NCBI GenBank assembly: GCA_050943215.1
Contig: JBMNOU010000024.1
Coordinates: 1 to 27,309, forward strand
From: JBMNOU01 sp050943215
Lineage (GTDB): Bacteria > Bacillota > Clostridia > Christensenellales > SZUA-584
DNA length: 27,309 bases
Direction: 5' to 3'
This document shows positions 13,707 through 23,173 of this stretch, piece by piece. The position numbers were made by a program, and so were the translations under genes. Position 1 is the first letter of the stretch, and each line of letters starts with the position of its first letter. The notes under the pieces were generated by a model that saw only the letters and a program-made list of their open reading frames with translations, searched no databases and had not been told where the DNA came from.

Positions 13707-13772
13707 ATGAACAATAAGCTAAAGGAAATGTTAGTCGAGTTGGTTGAGAAGGAGAAGAAATGGACGGCGTGA
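13707..13772 (+). CDS. Very small ORF before the recombinase
   Basis: 21 residues (MNNKLKEMLVELVEKEKKWT...), starting 7 bases after AGGAAGG and overlapping the recombinase ATG by 13 bases. It is helical and charged. It may be the remnant of a small gene that precedes the recombinase in related elements. Low confidence as a functional gene. Confidence 0.3.
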   Translation: MNNKLKEMLVELVEKEKKWTA

Positions 13773-14418
13773 TATATGCAAGATATTCATCTGATAACCA
13801 GCGAGAAGGTCAGGAGTGCCAGGAATCTACCGATATACAGGGAATAACCATTTTTGGAACGTATATTGATCGGGCCTACTCCGCCAAAACCGATAACCGC
13901 CCTGAGTTTCAAAGGATGATAAAGGATAGCGCTCAAGCATCTGTTTAATGTGGTTATTGTGTGGAAATTTGATAGGTTTGCACGTAACCGCTATGATTCA
14001 GCGCATTACAAAAATGCGCTTTGAAAAAACGGCGTTCAACTTTTATTTGCAAAAGAACAAATATCCGATGGCCCCGGAGGTATTATTCTCGAGTCCATGT
14101 TAGAAGGTTTTGCAGAATATTATTCCACTTCCAACCCACGAACAGATACTATTTTGGCTACATAATTTTAGAGGAATTGATGTTTCGAATAAAGAACAGA
14201 GATTAATAGATTGTTTTGTAAACTCGGTCTATCTGTATGACGACAAGATGGTGCTGACATTTAGCTACAAAGACGGCGTTAAACACACTACCTTTGATGA
14301 GGTGAAAAGTTCGGATTTAGGCGAACTCGCTAGACCAACCCATGATAATCCGAACATTTTCCTCATCGGGGAAGGGTTTGAATTCGTCATTTATTTACAA
14401 CCGGATGACAGGATTTGA
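13760..14418 (+). pseudogene. Decayed large serine recombinase
   Basis: ATG 13760 after AAGGAGAAGAA opens a resolvase domain (DGVIYARYSSDNQREGQ, then YIDRAYSAKTDNRPEFQ) with a stop at 13946-13948. Other frames continue with VVIVWKFDRFARNRYDSAHY, then GPGGIILESMLEGFAEYYS. After a large internal deletion comes the C-terminal coiled-coil/end region (RLIDCFVNSVYLYDDKMV, then SSDLGEL). The catalytic Ser of ARYSS remains, but frameshifts and loss of the recombinase and zinc-ribbon domains make it non-functional. It is the remnant of an integrative element of the kind common in Clostridia. Confidence 0.85.
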
Positions 14419-14641
14419 TCCTGTTACCTTTTAGCCTCAAAAACCTTTATATACATAAACAAGTATTGTTATTGCTGCGGCGCCGTAATCTCCCGGTTTT
14501 CGGAAGCTTCACCAGGCATCTGTTCATTCACAATATATATGTTTATCATGAAATAGACCTTATTGAAGCAAATTTCTATTTCCAGCTAGTTCGTCTTGTA
14601 ATCAGAACCCATTAATGATAGAATATATTTATTATCATCTA

Positions 14642-14671
14642 AGACTATCAGAGACTATCAAAAGACTATCA
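14642..14671 (+). promoter_or_regulatory. Triple direct repeat upstream of the PucR gene
   Basis: AGACTATCA occurs three times, at 14642-14650, 14652-14660 and 14663-14671, about one helical turn apart. It lies 38-67 bp before ATG 14709. It is a candidate binding site for the PucR-type regulator or another factor; no promoter boxes stand out with certainty. Confidence 0.5.
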
Positions 14672-14708
14672 AAATATTTGTTTCATTTAAAAAGATTATT
14701 AGAAAGAA

Positions 14709-16280
14709 ATGCAGGTTATGCGACTCAGTATTGATATGCTATTTGATAAAATGGATCCATTCTCTGTCCGGCCTTATACAGACGCGGACGCAGATCCTTC
14801 ACTGGACCGTCCTAAGTTGATAAGCAGCGATCCGATAAATGACCGGAGCGTCCTTTACGTTGGATGCGCCAAAGATATCCCGGATATCAACACCATTGAA
14901 TCCGGCATCAGCGTGGTCAGTATAGGTGCGCCCCCGGGCTTTTCCACTTCAGTGCCGATCAATTTCAACCTGTTGATCATCGATGGCGAAGAGGTCGAAC
15001 TGGAAACGGTATTCAATAAAATAATTGATTTGTTCGTGTCTTTTAACCAATGGGAAGTCCATATGCAGGATATGCTCTTAAGCAACAGTCCCCTGCAGGA
15101 TTTTATTGACGCGAGTGATGAGGTGCTTGGCTGGCCGATCTCCATCATAGACCGCGCCGAAAAGACATTGGCCGTATCAAGATTCGAAGACTCCGATGAT
15201 ATCATTTGGAAGGAGATATGCAGCGGTTATATCCGCACTGAACTGCTCCTTAAGGACAGCGTCAAGATCTCGGAAATCATGCAGTATAGCAAGCCTGTTC
15301 AACGGTATTCCACCGTTTCAGACCGCATCATCCTTTCTCAATCCATTCGAATCAGCGGTCATGTCGTCGGCTTTGTCGCAACACACCACCCCAAACGTTC
15401 CAAACAGCTTTTCAGTCATGGTGTTGAACAGCTGGTCAACTACTTTACGGGCTTCATTGCCAAACGGATGCGCAATGATGAATTCTATAACATGTCGCGC
15501 GGGTCCATGTTTGAATACCTATTGGTCGATTTGATAGAAGGGCATATTAATAATGAGGCTCTTATCGCTGATCGCCTCCTGTTTTTTAAATGGAACCCGG
15601 ACAAGAATAAAGTTCTTATCCGGACCGAAGCCCCGCAGAACAAATTGAACTATCTGCGCGACTATATGTTCCGGATAGTACCGCAAAACCACAGCATAAT
15701 TTACGGCGGGGGTGTGGTCACCATTGTCTCCGGCTTGGAAGTAGATGGTCTATCATCACAGATTCTGGAACAACTCCGGAGTTCTCTGGCAGAGAACAAC
15801 GCGGTATGCGGTATCAGCAACACTTATTCATCGCTGACCGAGACTGAAAAGCACTATGGTCAAACTCAAATAGCCATAACCTTCGGTAAAATCCAGCATC
15901 CAAATCTTATTGTCTACCGATACCCAACATATGCCCTCCATCATGCCATTTCCATACTGAGCCAGCATACGGATATCACCGATTATTACCATGCAGCCTT
16001 CAAACGTTTGCTTCCCCTGACAAAGACCAATCAATTCCTCTTTGATACTCTGTGGATCTATCTGCAGACCAATTGCAATATTGCCGCCTCCGCTAAGCTC
16101 CTGTTCATTCACAGGAATTCCATGATCTATCGCATCAAACGGCTGGAGGACGAACTGCAGATTGACTTTATGAACCCGGAAGACCGGCTTCATTTGAGCA
16201 TCTCATTTGAGATCTACAACTACATTCAACGCTTTGATGCAAATAGCCAGGAGCTTCATATCAGCGAAAACAACTCATGA
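14709..16280 (+). CDS. PucR/CdaR-family transcription activator
   Basis: 523 residues. The C-terminal 70 residues carry the PucR helix-turn-helix: TLWIYLQTNCNIAASAKLLF, then HRNSMIYRIKRLEDEL. A GGDEF-like/CdaR middle domain precedes it, and the N-terminal 200 residues look like a sensory domain. No membrane segment is seen, so it is cytoplasmic. Start ATG 14709 is chosen over ATG 14718; neither has a strong ribosome binding site. PucR proteins activate purine, sugar-acid or other catabolic operons in response to a metabolite. The gene meets the leftward transport/catabolic locus tail-to-tail (6-base overlap), which suggests it controls that locus. Confidence 0.85.
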   Translation: MQVMRLSIDMLFDKMDPFSVRPYTDADADPSLDRPKLISSDPINDRSVLYVGCAKDIPDINTIESGISVVSIGAPPGFSTSVPINFNLLIIDGEEVELETVFNKIIDLFVSFNQWEVHMQDMLLSNSPLQDFIDASDEVLGWPISIIDRAEKTLAVSRFEDSDDIIWKEICSGYIRTELLLKDSVKISEIMQYSKPVQRYSTVSDRIILSQSIRISGHVVGFVATHHPKRSKQLFSHGVEQLVNYFTGFIAKRMRNDEFYNMSRGSMFEYLLVDLIEGHINNEALIADRLLFFKWNPDKNKVLIRTEAPQNKLNYLRDYMFRIVPQNHSIIYGGGVVTIVSGLEVDGLSSQILEQLRSSLAENNAVCGISNTYSSLTETEKHYGQTQIAITFGKIQHPNLIVYRYPTYALHHAISILSQHTDITDYYHAAFKRLLPLTKTNQFLFDTLWIYLQTNCNIAASAKLLFIHRNSMIYRIKRLEDELQIDFMNPEDRLHLSISFEIYNYIQRFDANSQELHISENNS

Positions 16281-17312
16281 TGGCTGCGGGCAGGTGGTCC
16301 CGCTCGTTTCTTTGGCTGATCTCAAATAATCTTTTCCATAGCTGATCAATTCATCTTCATAGATTGCCTGAACCTGCGGATATATCGGGATGATGTTGGG
16401 TATACAGGGAATAAAATGCCCCTGTGGGCAATAGGTATCCATGCAACGACGGACCTCACTTCGTATAGCCGCTTCCTTAGCATCCGGCTTGTCGATCACT
16501 GCCGCGTCTATTCCACCGATAATCGCCATACGCCCGCCCAGCCTTTTTTGAATACCCACTATGTCGTCCTGAGGAATGGCGCCTTGCCAAATGTCGATCC
16601 CCATATCCACCATGTCTTCCACTATCGGCCCGCAAATTGAATCCGACTGATGCATAAACAGTGCGCCCTGTGATTTCACATAATTGACAATGCGTTTGTG
16701 ATGCGGTTTGATAAGAGTCCTCCATACAGGAGGAGGCAAAAACAGGTTGGCCTTGCTGCCCCAGTCGTCGTGGAAGTGTATCACATCCGGGCGAAGATAA
16801 TAGAATATCCGCTCCAGTTGCCCTATCTTCCAGTCTGCAATCGCCCCCAAAAGCGCATCCATTTCCTCCTTTTCTTCCATGTAGTTGCACAGCGCATCTT
16901 CAAAACCCATCAGGTAATGAGAACGCTCAAACAGCCCCCCGGTCACGAAGGACATCACCATATACTCGTCACGGTTAATGGAATCATTAAAAGCCACGGC
17001 ATAAGACCAATCGTATCCGTCCAGCTTGGGAAAGACCACTGCCCTGCGCCACTCCTTTATATCCCTGAGCGCTTTGTTCTCCTCCGTAATATACGGTGTC
17101 GCCTAGGGAGATCCCGCCTGCTGTATCCACTGTGTTCCCCAGCCGTCCATATACAGCCTTCCCGGCGTGTTATTCCCATTTGCGGCCGTCTGAATCGGAT
17201 CCCCCACAAAGATATCACCGAATGTATTCCCGCTAAATGCCTCCCATGGCGTTCCGATCCAGCCGGGCTCCTCATCTCTTATCAGCCGCAGCCAGTTTTC
17301 TTTCTTGTTCAT
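16275..17312 (-). pseudogene. UroD-family (methyltransferase-like) protein with in-frame TAG
   Basis: From ATG 17312 (AGAGG 7 bases upstream) the frame codes for 69 residues ending WIQQAGSP, meets TAG at 17105-17103, and continues in the same frame (ATPYITEENKALRDI) to TGA at 16275. Read through, it has 345 positions, the normal length of UroD-like proteins. Family features: DVIHFHDDWG, a long helix after PPPVWRTLIKPHH, and HQSDSICG in the HSDG/HSCG position. This sub-family is often found beside sugar ABC transporters and is related to corrinoid methyltransferases; its reaction is not established. A nonsense mutation is most likely; amber readthrough is the alternative. Confidence 0.8.
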
Positions 17313-17348
17313 AATAGCCTCTTTTCCGTGCCGCCACGTCACATCCAC

Positions 17349-17388
17349 AAAAACGATACTGGGCAACATATCCCCTGCTGCCCAGTAT
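17349..17388 (-). terminator. Intrinsic terminator/attenuator between binding protein and UroD gene
   Basis: A perfect 10-bp stem, ATACTGGGCA (17388-17379) with TGCCCAGTAT (17365-17356) on the minus strand, followed by CG and TTTTT. It lies 59 bp past the stop of the binding-protein gene and 37 bp before the UroD start. It should stop or reduce transcription into the UroD gene. Confidence 0.85.
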
Positions 17389-17446
17389 CATCTTGCGTTT
17401 TATCGGTTCTTCCAACGCGATCAATCATTCACAGCTTCACCCGCCA

Positions 17447-18784
17447 CTATTTCTCCGCGTTTAATTCGTCAATCGTCTTAAAATCGATCCACAGGTCCAC
17501 AGAGTAGTCCGAGCCTTCCAGAATATAATCGTCTACATTATCCGACGTGATGACGATCAGCGGCAGCCCTGAAACGATTGGCATATTGTTGGCGTCATAT
17601 CCTTCGGAAAAGATTTTGTGGATGAGCTCAATAACGTTTTTCCCGAGCGCTAGGCCGCTGTTATAACCCGTGCACTTCAGGTGGCCTACCTTCACAGCCT
17701 CCATGCCGTAATAGTCGCCATCCGAGCAGCAGACGATCGTCACCTTGTCCGTCAGGCCTCTTTCTTCTAGCACCTTGGCGGCGCCCATACCCATGTGGTC
17801 ATTGTGCGCCCAGATCAGCGATGTCTCCGGATGTGCCGTCAGCAAATCTTCCGCAGCAGTCATGCCGTCAGCTTCCATGAAGTTGCCGTTTACGGTACCT
17901 GCCACGATCATGCCATATTGGCTCATGTCCGTGGTGCCGTTATTGCGCAGCTCCAAGAAGTGGTTATAGCCTTCCAACATCGCATCCTCACGATACGATT
18001 TGGCTGTTCCGGCCATCGTTTGCTTCTGATACACCCAGCCCGCGAGAAAGCCGTTGCTCTCCGCGTCCGACACCGGGTGCCCGAATACACCGGGGATCAT
18101 ACACATCGTGATCGTGTCGGTATACAGCGCCGCCGCATACATGCCGGTGATATAGCCCGACTCATAATTGTTGTTGGTCACTGTGGTTACCACGGGCGCC
18201 TGCCAATTGAAAGCCACACCGGAGGCCACCACCGGGATCCCCGCCGCCACGGCGCGCTCCACGTCGGTCAGGTTTGCCTGGGTGTCGCATGGGTCCACGA
18301 CCAGAACATCCACGCCCTGCGTAATGAGGTCTTCGATATCACCGCTCTGGTCGGCGCTGTCAAAGTTGCCGGCATCCAGCAGCTTTAGCGTGTAGCCATA
18401 CTTCTCGCACTGCGCCTCGGCGCCCAGCCTGTTGCCCACAAAGAACGAGCTTGCCTGTGTCGGAGATGCCCAGCCCACAACCAGCTTCTCCTTTTGCTCT
18501 ACAGGCAGGTTCTTTTCAATGGACAACCGATCCGGGATCGTCGGCAAGCTCACACCGCCGAACGCGATATCACCCAGATGCTTATATACTTCGTGTTGGC
18601 TCAGGTCCGTCAGCTCTTCTGAGGATGTCCCAACAGCCGAAGCCTCCGCTGTGGCCGACTCTGTGGTTGCGGCCTGAGACGGCGCCGTGCCCGGTTCCGT
18701 CGTGGCTGCCGAGCAGCCAAACAGCCCCAGGGTCATCAACATGGCTAAAGCAACTATTACAGCAATTAGTTTCCAAGATCTCAT
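17447..18784 (-). CDS. Sugar ABC transporter substrate-binding lipoprotein
   Basis: 445 residues from ATG 18784, with GGAGG 10 bases upstream. The signal peptide ends in a lipobox LFGC (Cys about residue 24), followed by a Ser/Thr/Ala-rich linker, so it is anchored to the outer face of the membrane. The rest is a type-I periplasmic-binding fold (Peripla_BP_4): LVVGWASPTQASSFFVGNRLG, GVDVLVVDPCDTQ, and WAHNDHMGMGAA. It binds the substrate and delivers it to the permease. A hairpin (TGTGGC 18811-18816 with GCCACA 18830-18835) sits just upstream of the ribosome binding site. Substrate not readable; relatives bind sugars, polyols or autoinducer-2-like molecules. Confidence 0.9.
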   Translation of the reverse strand: MRSWKLIAVIVALAMLMTLGLFGCSAATTEPGTAPSQAATTESATAEASAVGTSSEELTDLSQHEVYKHLGDIAFGGVSLPTIPDRLSIEKNLPVEQKEKLVVGWASPTQASSFFVGNRLGAEAQCEKYGYTLKLLDAGNFDSADQSGDIEDLITQGVDVLVVDPCDTQANLTDVERAVAAGIPVVASGVAFNWQAPVVTTVTNNNYESGYITGMYAAALYTDTITMCMIPGVFGHPVSDAESNGFLAGWVYQKQTMAGTAKSYREDAMLEGYNHFLELRNNGTTDMSQYGMIVAGTVNGNFMEADGMTAAEDLLTAHPETSLIWAHNDHMGMGAAKVLEERGLTDKVTIVCCSDGDYYGMEAVKVGHLKCTGYNSGLALGKNVIELIHKIFSEGYDANNMPIVSGLPLIVITSDNVDDYILEGSDYSVDLWIDFKTIDELNAEK

Positions 18785-18912
18785 TCTCCATTTTCCTCCT
18801 TCTATTAATCTGTGGCGGTGGATTTCACAGCCACAAAACGTTTCCAATCGCAGCAAATAAAAATACTAACCACAGCCATTCTTGCCAATGGCCTGTTGCG
18901 CACCGGCGCACA

Positions 18913-19899
18913 TTACTTCTCGTCAGCTTTATTCATAAGGACGGCCAGAATGATGATGGCACCCTGGATAACCTGCTGCGGGTAGGCCGCTACGCTCAGC
19001 AGGTTCATGATATTGCCGATCAGCGCGATCACCAGGACGCCAATGATCGTATTGACCACCTTGCCCACGCCGCCGGAGAGGCTGGCGCCGCCGATCACGC
19101 ACCCGGCGATCGCATCCATCTCAAAGCTCTGTCCCGAGGCCGGCGTTCCCATCGCAGCGCGTGACGCCAGCAGGATACCCGCTAAAGCAGCCATCAGCCC
19201 GGAGATGATATATGCGGACATTTTATAACGCTTGACATTGATGCCGGCCAACCGAACAGCCGTTTCATTGCTGCCCGACGCGATGATCATGCGCCCGAAT
19301 GACGTGTATCTCATAACAAACCAGAATATCAGCGTGACCAGGATCACAAACCAAACGGAGAGCGGCAGGCCGATCAGCGGGTCGCCCGTCTGCCCGAAGT
19401 TGATGAAAGCGGTGCTGCCCGTCTGGTCCACTGGCAGCCGAATCGGCGACCCGCCGGTGATCATGTAGGCGCAGCCTCTCGCCATCGTCATGGTAGCCAG
19501 CGTTGCGATAAACGGCGCTAATTTCATATAGGACACCAGCGATCCATTCAGTACCCCGAAGAACAGCCCCACAATAACCGCCATCAGCATGGCCAGCCAG
19601 ATACCTCCGGACGTCGCCATGTTCCAGTTCTTCATCGCCATCGCGATCACCACATTGGCCATCGCAAGCACAGCTCCGGGAGACAGATCGATACCTCCCG
19701 TCAGAATCGTCATCAGAACGCCCAGCGCCACCAGCGCGTAGGGCGTCTGTTGCCGAAGCACGTTGAATATGTTCCCGATCGACAAGAACACGGGAGACAG
19801 TATCGTTGCGATAATGATCAGCAATACCAGCATCAGGTATGCGCTGTATTTCAGCATGAATGCCTTTATATTCACACCCATTGTTTGTTTGGCGCTCAT
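18913..19899 (-). CDS. ABC transporter permease (RbsC type)
   Basis: 328 residues from ATG 19899, overlapping the stop of the ATPase gene (TGATG) with GGGGG about 10 bases upstream. It has 8-10 hydrophobic segments and the family stretches GVLMTILTGGIDLSPGAV, IGLPLSVW and DAIAGCVIGGASLSGGVG, the hallmark of BPD_transp_2 sugar permeases. It forms the membrane channel with itself or a partner. No second permease is nearby, so it probably works as a homodimer, as in ribose importers. Confidence 0.93.
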   Translation of the reverse strand: MSAKQTMGVNIKAFMLKYSAYLMLVLLIIIATILSPVFLSIGNIFNVLRQQTPYALVALGVLMTILTGGIDLSPGAVLAMANVVIAMAMKNWNMATSGGIWLAMLMAVIVGLFFGVLNGSLVSYMKLAPFIATLATMTMARGCAYMITGGSPIRLPVDQTGSTAFINFGQTGDPLIGLPLSVWFVILVTLIFWFVMRYTSFGRMIIASGSNETAVRLAGINVKRYKMSAYIISGLMAALAGILLASRAAMGTPASGQSFEMDAIAGCVIGGASLSGGVGKVVNTIIGVLVIALIGNIMNLLSVAAYPQQVIQGAIIILAVLMNKADEK

Positions 19900-21419
19900 C
19901 AATTTTTTACCCCCATTGCAAAATTTATCAGGTTTTCTTCACAGATCTCGCACTTGGACAGCTCTCCCATGATCCGGCCTGCGCGCATAACAGCCACCCT
20001 GTCGCACATGCCGATCACCTCAGGCATTTCGGAGGAGATCATTATCACCGCGTTGCCTTCTGAAGCCAGGCTGTTGATGATCTTATATATCTCGATCTTG
20101 GCCCCCACATCCACACCCCTGGTCGGCTCATCCAGTATCAGTACGTTGCATTTGGCTGCCAGCAGTTTGGATAGCGCGACCTTTTGCTGGTTGCCGCCCG
20201 AAAGGCTAGAGACATTGTCATTCAGCGTCCGCATTTTGATCTGGAGCTTATCGGCGAGATCCTGGGCGTAGCCGCGTTCCTCCTTGGCTCTGATGACTCC
20301 GCCCAAACGGCAAAACCGCTTCAGGCAGCTCACCGTGACGTTATAGAGTATGGGTATGTCCAGCAATACGCCCTGGGCCTTGCGGTCCTCTGGCAACAGC
20401 GCTACGCCGATTTTCAACGCAGCCTTGGGGCTGTGGATCTTAACCTCCGCGCCACCGAAAAAGATATGTCCGCCGTCCTTTTTATCCTCACCGAATATAG
20501 CGCGCACTGTCTCGGTACGCCCGGAGCCCACCAGCCCAGTGAGGCCAAACACCTCGCCGGCGCGCACCTTGAAAGAAACATCGTTTACAATATTGCCCCG
20601 TGAAATGTTCTTTACCTCAAACACCACATCGCCAATATGGGTTTCGCGCGTTGGGAAGTAGGATTTGATATCCCGTCCGATCATCATGTTGACCAGCGAC
20701 TTTTCGTCGATATCTTTGGCCCCCACGGTGACCACGTGCTCTCCGTCCTTCAAAACGGTAATCCGGTCACAAACGCGGAATATCTCCTCCATGCGGTGGG
20801 AGATGTATACGATAGCCACCCCGCTGTCGCGCAGCTTTTCCAGCAGCATAAACAATTGCTCCGCCTCATTGGATGACAGAACGGCGGTCGGCTCATCCAG
20901 TATCAGTATCCGGGCCTTCCGCGACAGGGCTTTGCATATCTCAATAACCTGCTGATATGCCACGCTCAGCTGAGAGACCTGTTTTTTCACATCAATCTGA
21001 CCGAAGCCCAATTCATCCAGCAGCTTCTTCGCCTTTTTCCTCAGCGCGTTCCAATTGATGATCGCCCTTCCCTCGTTTAAGTTGTCGATGAATATGTTCT
21101 CCGCCACAGTCAAGTGATTCACCAGTGCGAACTCCTGATAGATGACCGATATCCCGTGATCAATACCGGCCTTGGGCGAGTGGATATAAGCTTCCTTGCC
21201 CTCAATGAATATCTGGCCCTCATCCAATTGATATGCACCGGATAAAATCTTCATCAGCGTCGATTTACCGGCCCCATTTTCTCCAACCAGCGCGTGTATC
21301 TCGCCTTTATCAACGCTAAAGTTCACCTCTTTGAGCGCGTTGACGCCGCCAAAGCTCTTGCTGATGCCGCACATCTGCACCTGTACAGTTGGTTCTGTCC
21401 TGCTTGTTTCTTCTTCCAT
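19899..21419 (-). CDS. Sugar ABC transporter ATP-binding protein (RbsA/MglA type)
   Basis: 506 residues with two ATPase domains. Domain 1: Walker A GENGAGKST, signature region QLSVAYQQVIEICKA, Walker B ILILDEPTAVL. Domain 2: LVGSGRTE in place of a classic Walker A (usual for this family), signature LSGGNQQKVALSK, Walker B VLILDEPTRGVD. The start at ATG 21419 is chosen for GGAAGG about 12 bases upstream; an in-frame ATG at 21464, just past the preceding stop, is the alternative. It powers the importer and is translated together with the permease. Confidence 0.92.
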   Translation of the reverse strand: MEEETSRTEPTVQVQMCGISKSFGGVNALKEVNFSVDKGEIHALVGENGAGKSTLMKILSGAYQLDEGQIFIEGKEAYIHSPKAGIDHGISVIYQEFALVNHLTVAENIFIDNLNEGRAIINWNALRKKAKKLLDELGFGQIDVKKQVSQLSVAYQQVIEICKALSRKARILILDEPTAVLSSNEAEQLFMLLEKLRDSGVAIVYISHRMEEIFRVCDRITVLKDGEHVVTVGAKDIDEKSLVNMMIGRDIKSYFPTRETHIGDVVFEVKNISRGNIVNDVSFKVRAGEVFGLTGLVGSGRTETVRAIFGEDKKDGGHIFFGGAEVKIHSPKAALKIGVALLPEDRKAQGVLLDIPILYNVTVSCLKRFCRLGGVIRAKEERGYAQDLADKLQIKMRTLNDNVSSLSGGNQQKVALSKLLAAKCNVLILDEPTRGVDVGAKIEIYKIINSLASEGNAVIMISSEMPEVIGMCDRVAVMRAGRIMGELSKCEICEENLINFAMGVKN

Positions 21420-21467
21420 CTGGTTACCAGTCCTTCCTTCAATGTATACAGCCATGCGGCCCATGGC

Positions 21468-22904
21468 CTAGAACCTATACTGTGTCTGAACGCTTACCCA
21501 TTGCTCCGTGGTGAATTTGTTCACCACCCACTGAGCGTTAAACCGGCCAACACCGGAAGCCTTCTCTCCGCCGAACATTACCTGGGGTTCGTCGTTGATC
21601 GACTGGTCGTTTACATGGATCATCCCGGTCGTAATCTGCCGCCCCACCAGCATACCGCGATAGAGGTCCTTGGTGAATACGCTGCCGCTTAAGCCATGTT
21701 CCGAATCATTGGCGATGCTGACGGCCTCCTGCTCATCCCTTGCTTTAATCAGACAGCAAACGGGCCCAAACACCTCATTGGCCGCTGCTGGCATATCATT
21801 GCTGGCGTCCGCAAATATCCAGGGGTGGATCAGACTTCCTTCCGTCTTCCCCTTCAGCACCACCGTAGCACCCGCCAGCACCGTTTCGCGAATCAGCTTT
21901 TCCACACTGGCCACCTGTGCTCTATTGATAATGGGCCCGATAAAGGTATCCGCCTCCCCAGGGTCTCCCACCTTCAGCGCTTTCGTTGCCGCAATAAACG
22001 CATCTATGAACTTGTCGTAGACCTGTTCCAGCACCACGATACGGTTGAGCGCCATGCAAACTTGGCCGCTGTTGAAAAATGCGCCAAACGCCGCGGCTGC
22101 GGCTGCGCGTTCAACATCCGCATCCTCCAGCACGATCATCGCATTATTTCCGCCCAGCTCGAGCGAAACATCTTTGATCCATCCGCTGGCCATCTCGCCG
22201 ATATGCCGCCCTATCTCTGTGGAACCCGTAAAGGATATCAGCGACGGTACTTTATGCGTCACAAAAGCGTCTCCAATCTCCGAGCCTCGCCCGGCGACGA
22301 CGTTGAGCAGTCCCGCAGGGAAGCCGGCCTTTTCGAAGAACTCCGCAATCAGGAATGCCGATCCCGGCGTATCGGTCGCCGGCTTTAACACCACGGCATT
22401 GCCCGTTGCGATGGCAGGGATAACTGACCGCATCGCCAGCACCAGCGGTACGTTCCAGGGAGCAATGACGCCCACCACGCCCTTGGGAATTTTATAAATA
22501 TAGTTTTCCTTACCCGGAATATTGGACGGGATAATCTTTCCCTCCATCATCAGCGGAAAGCTCATGGCCTCCTTGACAATGTCAATGCTGGTGTAGAACT
22601 CAAAGTCAGCCTTGGGCCTGACCGATCCCCCTTCCTCCACCAGACAGGCATACACGTCCTCTTTCATTTCCATAATGGCAGCCGCCAGCTTTTCCAGCAT
22701 GTCTCGCTTTTGCGCGGGGAATGTTTTTGCCCAATCCGCCTGGGCCCTTTCGGCGGCGGCATAGGCGGCATTGATATCATCAGCACCCGCCGGGGTATAG
22801 CTATATAACAGCTCATCGCTATAAGGATTGTAGTTGGAGAGTTCCTTTAAACCACAACCCACTGTCCATTTCCCGTTAATGTACTGCTTATCATAGGCCT
22901 TCAT
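21468..22904 (-). CDS. Aldehyde dehydrogenase (NAD(P)-dependent)
   Basis: 478 residues, full length for the family. Catalytic Cys in FFNSGQVCMALNR (about residue 283), general-base Glu in LELGGNNAM, the cofactor loop SFTGSTEIG, and PWNVPLVLAM. It oxidises an aldehyde to a carboxylate; family relatives act on vanillin, lactaldehyde or benzaldehyde-type substrates. ATG 22904 follows AGGAGG. It is the first gene of the transport operon, with only 48 bases to the ATPase start. It probably oxidises an aldehyde formed from the imported compound. Confidence 0.9.
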   Translation of the reverse strand: MKAYDKQYINGKWTVGCGLKELSNYNPYSDELLYSYTPAGADDINAAYAAAERAQADWAKTFPAQKRDMLEKLAAAIMEMKEDVYACLVEEGGSVRPKADFEFYTSIDIVKEAMSFPLMMEGKIIPSNIPGKENYIYKIPKGVVGVIAPWNVPLVLAMRSVIPAIATGNAVVLKPATDTPGSAFLIAEFFEKAGFPAGLLNVVAGRGSEIGDAFVTHKVPSLISFTGSTEIGRHIGEMASGWIKDVSLELGGNNAMIVLEDADVERAAAAAAFGAFFNSGQVCMALNRIVVLEQVYDKFIDAFIAATKALKVGDPGEADTFIGPIINRAQVASVEKLIRETVLAGATVVLKGKTEGSLIHPWIFADASNDMPAAANEVFGPVCCLIKARDEQEAVSIANDSEHGLSGSVFTKDLYRGMLVGRQITTGMIHVNDQSINDEPQVMFGGEKASGVGRFNAQWVVNKFTTEQWVSVQTQYRF

Positions 22905-23173
22905 CTGATTATCCTCCTGTAAAATTCCGTATCCATATTGACTGCTATCTTGCGCACTTCATTTTCTCCTCCTATGGTTATAATGTTTGAGAATCCCCCG
23001 TTAAGAAATAACGGTTACTTAAAAGGGGAAATAAATGCCGATGACCAAGAACAGTGGAAAATGATATGGGAATGCTCAAACCTGTTTAGGATATTATCAT
23101 ACCAATTAATCTTAACAGATATAGAGCCTCCTCTCACTATTTACAATATACAAAGCTCCACAGAGGCGTCGTA
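22905..23173. promoter_or_regulatory. Control region between MFS and aldehyde dehydrogenase genes
   Basis: About 270 bases without a gene. A long near-perfect inverted repeat joins GTTTGAGAATCCC (22985-22997) with GGGAATGCTCAAAC (23068-23081); between them is CCGTT-N7-AACGG (22998-23014). The left arm lies where a promoter for the leftward aldehyde dehydrogenase operon would be, so these may be operator sites for a looping or dimeric regulator such as PucR. An AGGAGG followed by a five-codon ORF (near 22965) is also present, and probably not meaningful. Confidence 0.45.

Noticed and set aside
14408..14424. Perfect palindrome ACAGGAT-TTG-ATCCTGT as a terminator or recombinase site
   Set aside because: No T tract follows and there is no matching copy elsewhere; a 7-bp inverted repeat alone is weak evidence.
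17103..17105. Pyrrolysine codon taken as fact
   Set aside because: No pyl genes are in the window, TAG ends the aldehyde dehydrogenase normally, and this family is not known to use pyrrolysine; kept only as an alternative.
22950..22965. Five-codon leader peptide with AGGAGG before the aldehyde dehydrogenase gene
   Set aside because: Too short to support, and there are no attenuator stems between it and the gene.
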